Positions 51,801 through 57,774 of a DNA stretch of 64,000 nucleotides are shown piece after piece. A program made the position numbers and the translations under genes. Positions within the stretch are counted from its first letter, which is position 1. Every line of letters starts with the position of its first letter. Below the pieces are notes generated by a model that had not been told where the DNA came from, did no database searches, and worked only from the letters and a program-made list of their open reading frames with translations. Location of the stretch: assembly GCA_036924085.1 (NCBI GenBank), contig JAVGWX010000004.1, forward strand, positions 12,095,954 through 12,159,953. Reading direction: 5' to 3'. The DNA is from Ariolimax columbianus. Its lineage: Eukaryota > Mollusca > Gastropoda > Stylommatophora > Arionidae.

Positions 51801-54800
51801 TCCCCAAAATAGTAGAGTGTGACTACAGCAAACAGAAACAGCAGAAAATGTTTTATCAAAATGTACGGCAATTTGAACTTTTTACCTGTATTTTGAAAAG
51901 GAATCCTTGAAGAGACAGGGAATGGGGGTGTTGCTGGTGGCAGAAAACATGCAGTCAGAAACATTAATCCAATACTAGCAGCAAGAGCATACAGGAACAA
52001 ATACAATTATAACATTAAGGTTACATAGACTAAGCATTCAAGATACTTAATTTGCTTTTACAGGGCATACACATATGACTGCATTCAAATTAACATGAGG
52101 TCTAAATTAAGCTATGGAATAAAAACAGTAGGTGTGAGCATGCAATCAAGGTGACAAGAAAATTATGATAACTAGCAGTTTTATAATGCAATTAGTTATT
52201 ATTATCAAAACGTTTAACTTTTACCTAGCCCGAGGCTGCTATTTTTGCCAACAAAAACCTCCAGTTTGCGCAACAAAGGTTGACATTTAAGCCTGATGTT
52301 CACCGACGACAATATTATCATGTACAACACAACCGATGTGGGGTCATACAAAAAATACGAAAATGGGGTTATTTGATAGTACACAATCACCACTTCCTTC
52401 ACTACCAACTTTAGCCGCGAAAGTGTAGATCGACTTTGATAAAACCGAGTTTTGAAAGGATATATTCTTCTTTCTTTTTCAATCAGTGTGGACCCAGCCC
52501 ATTATTGGAGATGGTGAAGAAAGTTGTAGAAGATCTTTTGAGGTAGTTCAGTTTACTTGGTTCATATAGGTGTAATAAATACATTTTTAGAGTAAACTAA
52601 TAGTTGCGCTGATATTATAAAAACAGTATTAACTCTTTGCTGTGATTTCGATGAATTATATAAGGAGTGACGTTCTCCAGTCAGTGATTCAAAATATTTG
52701 TGGTTTGTTTTTATAAATTTCCACCTTCATCATCTTCTATCTCAGAAACTAACACACACACAACAAAAACAGTTTCACCAATAACTTCTTTATTCATTGA
52801 TGTCTCTACATACAATAAAATCATATCTTTAGGCCGACTAATAAAAAGGTTACATGCTCTCAAAGCCAACAACCATTGTAAAATATAACGTGCAGCTTAA
52901 AATTAAGTCAATTTTTTTAGTGCAGCCTAGTGAAGGTTAACTCTTACACTCTGACATGTGCAATATATTTTTGTTAAGAAACCTTTACTATTGTTTTGTT
53001 AAATACAATATTTCAATTGTATTTTCTACCGTGTCAGTGCTCAAATCTCATTTGTAAACAAATAGTATAAGAGAGAGGGGAAAAAAAGTATCTCCCTGCT
53101 CTTATGAATATATATTTCTTGTTTCAAGGCTTAAGGTGTAATGAGTTAAACTACTCGAGGAGCACAACATGTCAAGTCCTTTTGTCCTGAGCCATTTGTT
53201 CCAGCTCTGTCCATGTCTTCCCATTTCTATTCCATTTGCCTTGAACGATCTTCTCCATGAGTGTTTTGGTCTGTCTCTACCTCTTTTGTCCTGGGGGTTC
53301 CAGAACAGAGACTGCCCTGTTATGGTATCCGATGGTTTCCTTAATGTTTGTCCTATCCAATGTTTGTCCCTAATGAACCTTTTGGACTCTTTGTAGGTCA
53401 CACTAGAATCTGGTTGTGGTAATCTTCCACTTTCTTTTGCCAGTCTGTCTGCCTTCTCGTTGCCTTGAATGTTACAGTGGGATGGAACCCACTGTACTAC
53501 GACTCTTCTGGGTTTAGACTGCTGGCATGGTTGACAAGAGTACTTATCTTAGGTCATCTAGGTCTATATTTTTCTGGCTCTTACCACTGTTACCACAGAC
53601 AGAGCATCTGTAAAAAAGACTACTTGGCTTTCATTGCTTTTGCCTGTCTGCATAGCTTCTACTGCAGCTTTCAATGTCCCTGCCTCTGTTCTGAAATTAC
53701 TTGACAATTTTCCTGTTGCCATTGACATCGTTATCTTTCTATTGTTTGTTTGGCTCAGAAATACCCCTCCACCTCCATTTTCTGTTGCATTTGTGGCAGA
53801 ACCGTCCGTGTATATATGGGTCCAGTCAGTGCTTGGGTAGTTCTTTTCTAGATTTTATCATACCATTTCAATCATTTGATTCTGCGCAGGCCTTCAATTA
53901 TGAAATTGTGTACCTTTTTGGTATTCTCCATGTTTTAGAGTCATACAATACTACAGACTTGACATTAGAGTTGAAGATTTGTGTGTGTGTGTGTGTTGTA
54001 CTTAATCTCTTTTGATTTCCACAAGTTCTCCAATGCAATGAAAACTTCTCTCACCATATTCTTATTTTAATATCTTTATCGGTACCTCTTACGTTGTCTA
54101 TATTGGTACCAATATATATGAATGATTCCACATCTTGTAGAAGTGTGGCATTTCCCACTGCAATATAACTTAACTTAACATCTTTATACTGGTTTAGAAG
54201 ACCCTGCAGAGTCTGTATACAACCAGTTACATTTACGTCACCTTGCTCTAAAATCTATGCGCATCCAGTTTATTCTTAAATGCATTAACTGTCCCTGCCT
54301 CCACTACCTCCCCTGGCAATGCATTCCAAGCAGACACCACTCTCTGACTAAAAAAATATTTCCTAATATCTAACCTGGACCTCTCTTTAGTCAGCTTGTA
54401 GCTATGCCCTCGTGTTATTGTAGGTGGCTGTATTTTAAAAAACTTGTTATAGTCTAATTTATCGATTCCTCTGATCATCTTATAAACCAGTATTAAGTCA
54501 CCACGAATTCTTCTCTCTTCGAGACACTGTAGGCCGGTTTTTCTGAGTCGTTCCTCATAACTGTAATTCTGGAATCCCACTATCATCTTTGTCGCTCTTT
54601 TTTGTATTCTTTCTAGCATGTTTATGTCCCCTCTATGATAAGGACTCCACACCTGTACACAGTACTCCAATCTAGGTCTAACTAAAGCTTTATACAGTTT
54701 GACGATCACTTCCTTGCTCCTATGTTTAATATTTCTTTTTATCATACCTAACATTGCATTTGCCTTTTTCACTGCTACCTTAACTTGCTCACTCACCTTT

Positions 54801-57740
54801 CCTGTATGATCTATTATAACCCCTAGGTCCCTTTCCTTATCTATCTTTCTAATATTGTTTTCTCCCATTCTGTAATTATGTTCCATATTGGATCTACCCA
54901 TGTGGATGACTGTACATTTATCTACATTAAACTCCATTTGCCAGCTTACAGACCATTCTCGAATTTTATCTAAATCCGACATCAATATATCCACTTCCGG
55001 TTTAGATGAGACACTACTGCATAGTTTTGTGTCATCAGCAAATTTTGCAATCATGGATCTCATATCAATGTCCAAATCATTTATATATATCAAGAACAAA
55101 ATTGGTCCCAAAACCGAGCCCTGTGGCACACCACTTTTCACTTCACTCCACTCAGAGTACTCCTTATTTATGCCTTCTTCCCGTTAACCAATTTTCAATC
55201 CATTTGGCAACTTCGCCACCTATTCCATGTGATTTTAACTTTCGAAATAATCTTTGATGAGGTACTCTATCAAAGGCCTTTGCAAAGTCTAGATAAATAA
55301 CATCCACTGGCTCCCCTTTATCTATGATTTTAGTAACCTCCTCCATGAATTCTAAGAGATTTGTTAAGCATGATCTCCCTCTAGTAAACCCATGCTGACT
55401 ATTTCTAATTAGATTAAATTCTTCTAAATGCATTACAATGTTTTCTTTGATTATTGACTCTAACAATTTACAGACTATGCTCGTTAAACTCACCGGTCTA
55501 TAATTTGCCGGATCTGATTTTTTGCCTTTTTTGAATAAGGGGATCACTCCTGCATCTTTCCAATCCCGTGGAACAATCCCTTTTGTAAGTGATTGAGAAC
55601 ATAATATAGCCAATGGTTTTGCTAGTTGGTTTCTAATTTCATACAGCAATTTTGGGTGAATACCATCTTGACCTGGACATTTATTCACTTTCAACCCCTC
55701 CAATTTTTTAAAAACCATTTGATTGTTGTTAGTTGCATTTATTCCGTCTCATCTAGTATACTTATTTTGTTTTGTATCTGTTTATGGTTTTTGGACAGAA
55801 GAGCCAAGTCATCAGCAAAGTTCAGATCATCGAGTTTCTTTTGTCAAGGTCTATTGAATCTATAAATTATCTAGAATAAGTGAAGTGCTAGTAATCAGTG
55901 CTACACCCAAACAAAAATGACAAACTCAAACTACAACACAGGGAACAGAACACAATCTTCCAACTTCAGAAAAAACACATAAAGGACTTTACAAATTAAT
56001 TTTTTGTTTAAGTTAGACTCTGCACATGAACCTAACTACCGCAAACTGCACCCATCCATATCTGACAGTGCAACATATGCTCATTGCTTGCTCAGGGGTC
56101 ACCACATAAAGAGAAAGGTGATTACTAGGTACCTTAACAATCACGAACACCTTATATAGCTCTACTCACTAGCTACAAAACACCTGCAAATTCTTAAACT
56201 TGGCATTGACTGCGAAAAAGCTAAAAGCTCAGCAGAATTAGCTAATTAATAGCAACAACAACCACAGTGTAAGACAATTAGAAAACTTATTATCTTTAAG
56301 TTAATTGTTCTGAAACATACAAACTAAGCTAGTTCCCAATGCAAATTGAGGCACATAAAACTAGTCTAAACGATATGATAGAATAGTATCAAAACGGAGT
56401 GCATGGTCGAATGGTTTCAATGCATATCTGCTGATAAGGAGGGCTGCAGATCGAATCCCATGTAAGGCATATATTGCTTTTCTGTTGAGGGTGAACTAAA
56501 CAAACATAGCTAGTACACGATGTAGAGACAGCAGTGACAAAGCGGCCTGTAATCCTCAGCCTAAAAACCCCTAGACTATCCCAGCAATGAGAATAAAGTT
56601 GCACGGCAACATAAAAATAGAGCTATGTTCTACAAGGTCACAAAAGGGTTTAATTTAACAGCTATATTAGCCAACTTGGAATATTTGAAATCCTGGCAAT
56701 CAAATAGGTGTAGTATGCCTGCTGCAGGTAGTCAAAGGATATTCGTAGTACGTTCTTTTATTTGCAATTTTCACTTCCTGCAGCTCACTAGACCTGGGGG
56801 ATGGGTAGGCTGCATATTAAGTAGTATTTAATTACTTATAATTTACCTGGACAGAGCAGCTAACATTTCAACTGCAAAGGATTCTTTTATATGCACAGCA
56901 TGCAGATAGGATCTGAGAGTTTGTTCGCCAATCTCAAATATGGCTAGACGCTGGTCCCACTTCTCTTGAGACCAAAAGATACTTGAAACTTGTTGGATTT
57001 TTTTTTTTTTTTTTTTCCCGTTCACCTTATTTCTCTAATCCCCAAGGCGGTGTGCGTTGCACTGCGTTTTTTTAAAATTATGCGTCTGTCGGCCCAGTGC
57101 ATCCAACTTCAGCATGCATTTTATGTAAGGGTCTGCTTCCTCCTGCATTTTCTAAGGGTTTGCTTCCCCGGGGTAACGGCCGGTGCTGTGATGGGGATCG
57201 AACCCAGCACCTTCTGGTTGTGAGCCGTGTCACTTAACCACTAGGCCACGCCGTCCCCTACTTGTTAGATTCAAAACCCAACCACTACATGCTTTCGTTT
57301 CTTGAGAGACAAGCACTTTACCTCTCAGTTATGGGAAGGAAGACTAACGTTTGGTCAGGCAAAACATCCTGATCAGACATGTTAGTCAGGGTCAGGTAAA
57401 ATATACTGGCTAAGACCCTCACCTTGGCTTCCACATAGCCCTTCCAAAAACGGTTTGTTTTCATGGCAGCCTGGCTAACAAGGTGAGGGATAAACGTAAT
57501 CCCTATAGCAGTAAGCATACACAAAATGAAGCCAAGCATAGCACAACTGCCTGGAAGACCCTGGTACACCTTCATTAGCACGCTCGCGATGTGAGAAAAA
57601 CTATGACTACTTGTCACTTAACGCCCCTATTAGGGCACACTAAAGAGTAATCCTACTCATTTTGGCATTCACCAACAACAACCTCTCAGTTATAGTCTCC
57701 CCCCCCCCCCCCTTCTTATTAGCCAATTAGTTTATATATA

Positions 57741-57774
<34 letters not shown>

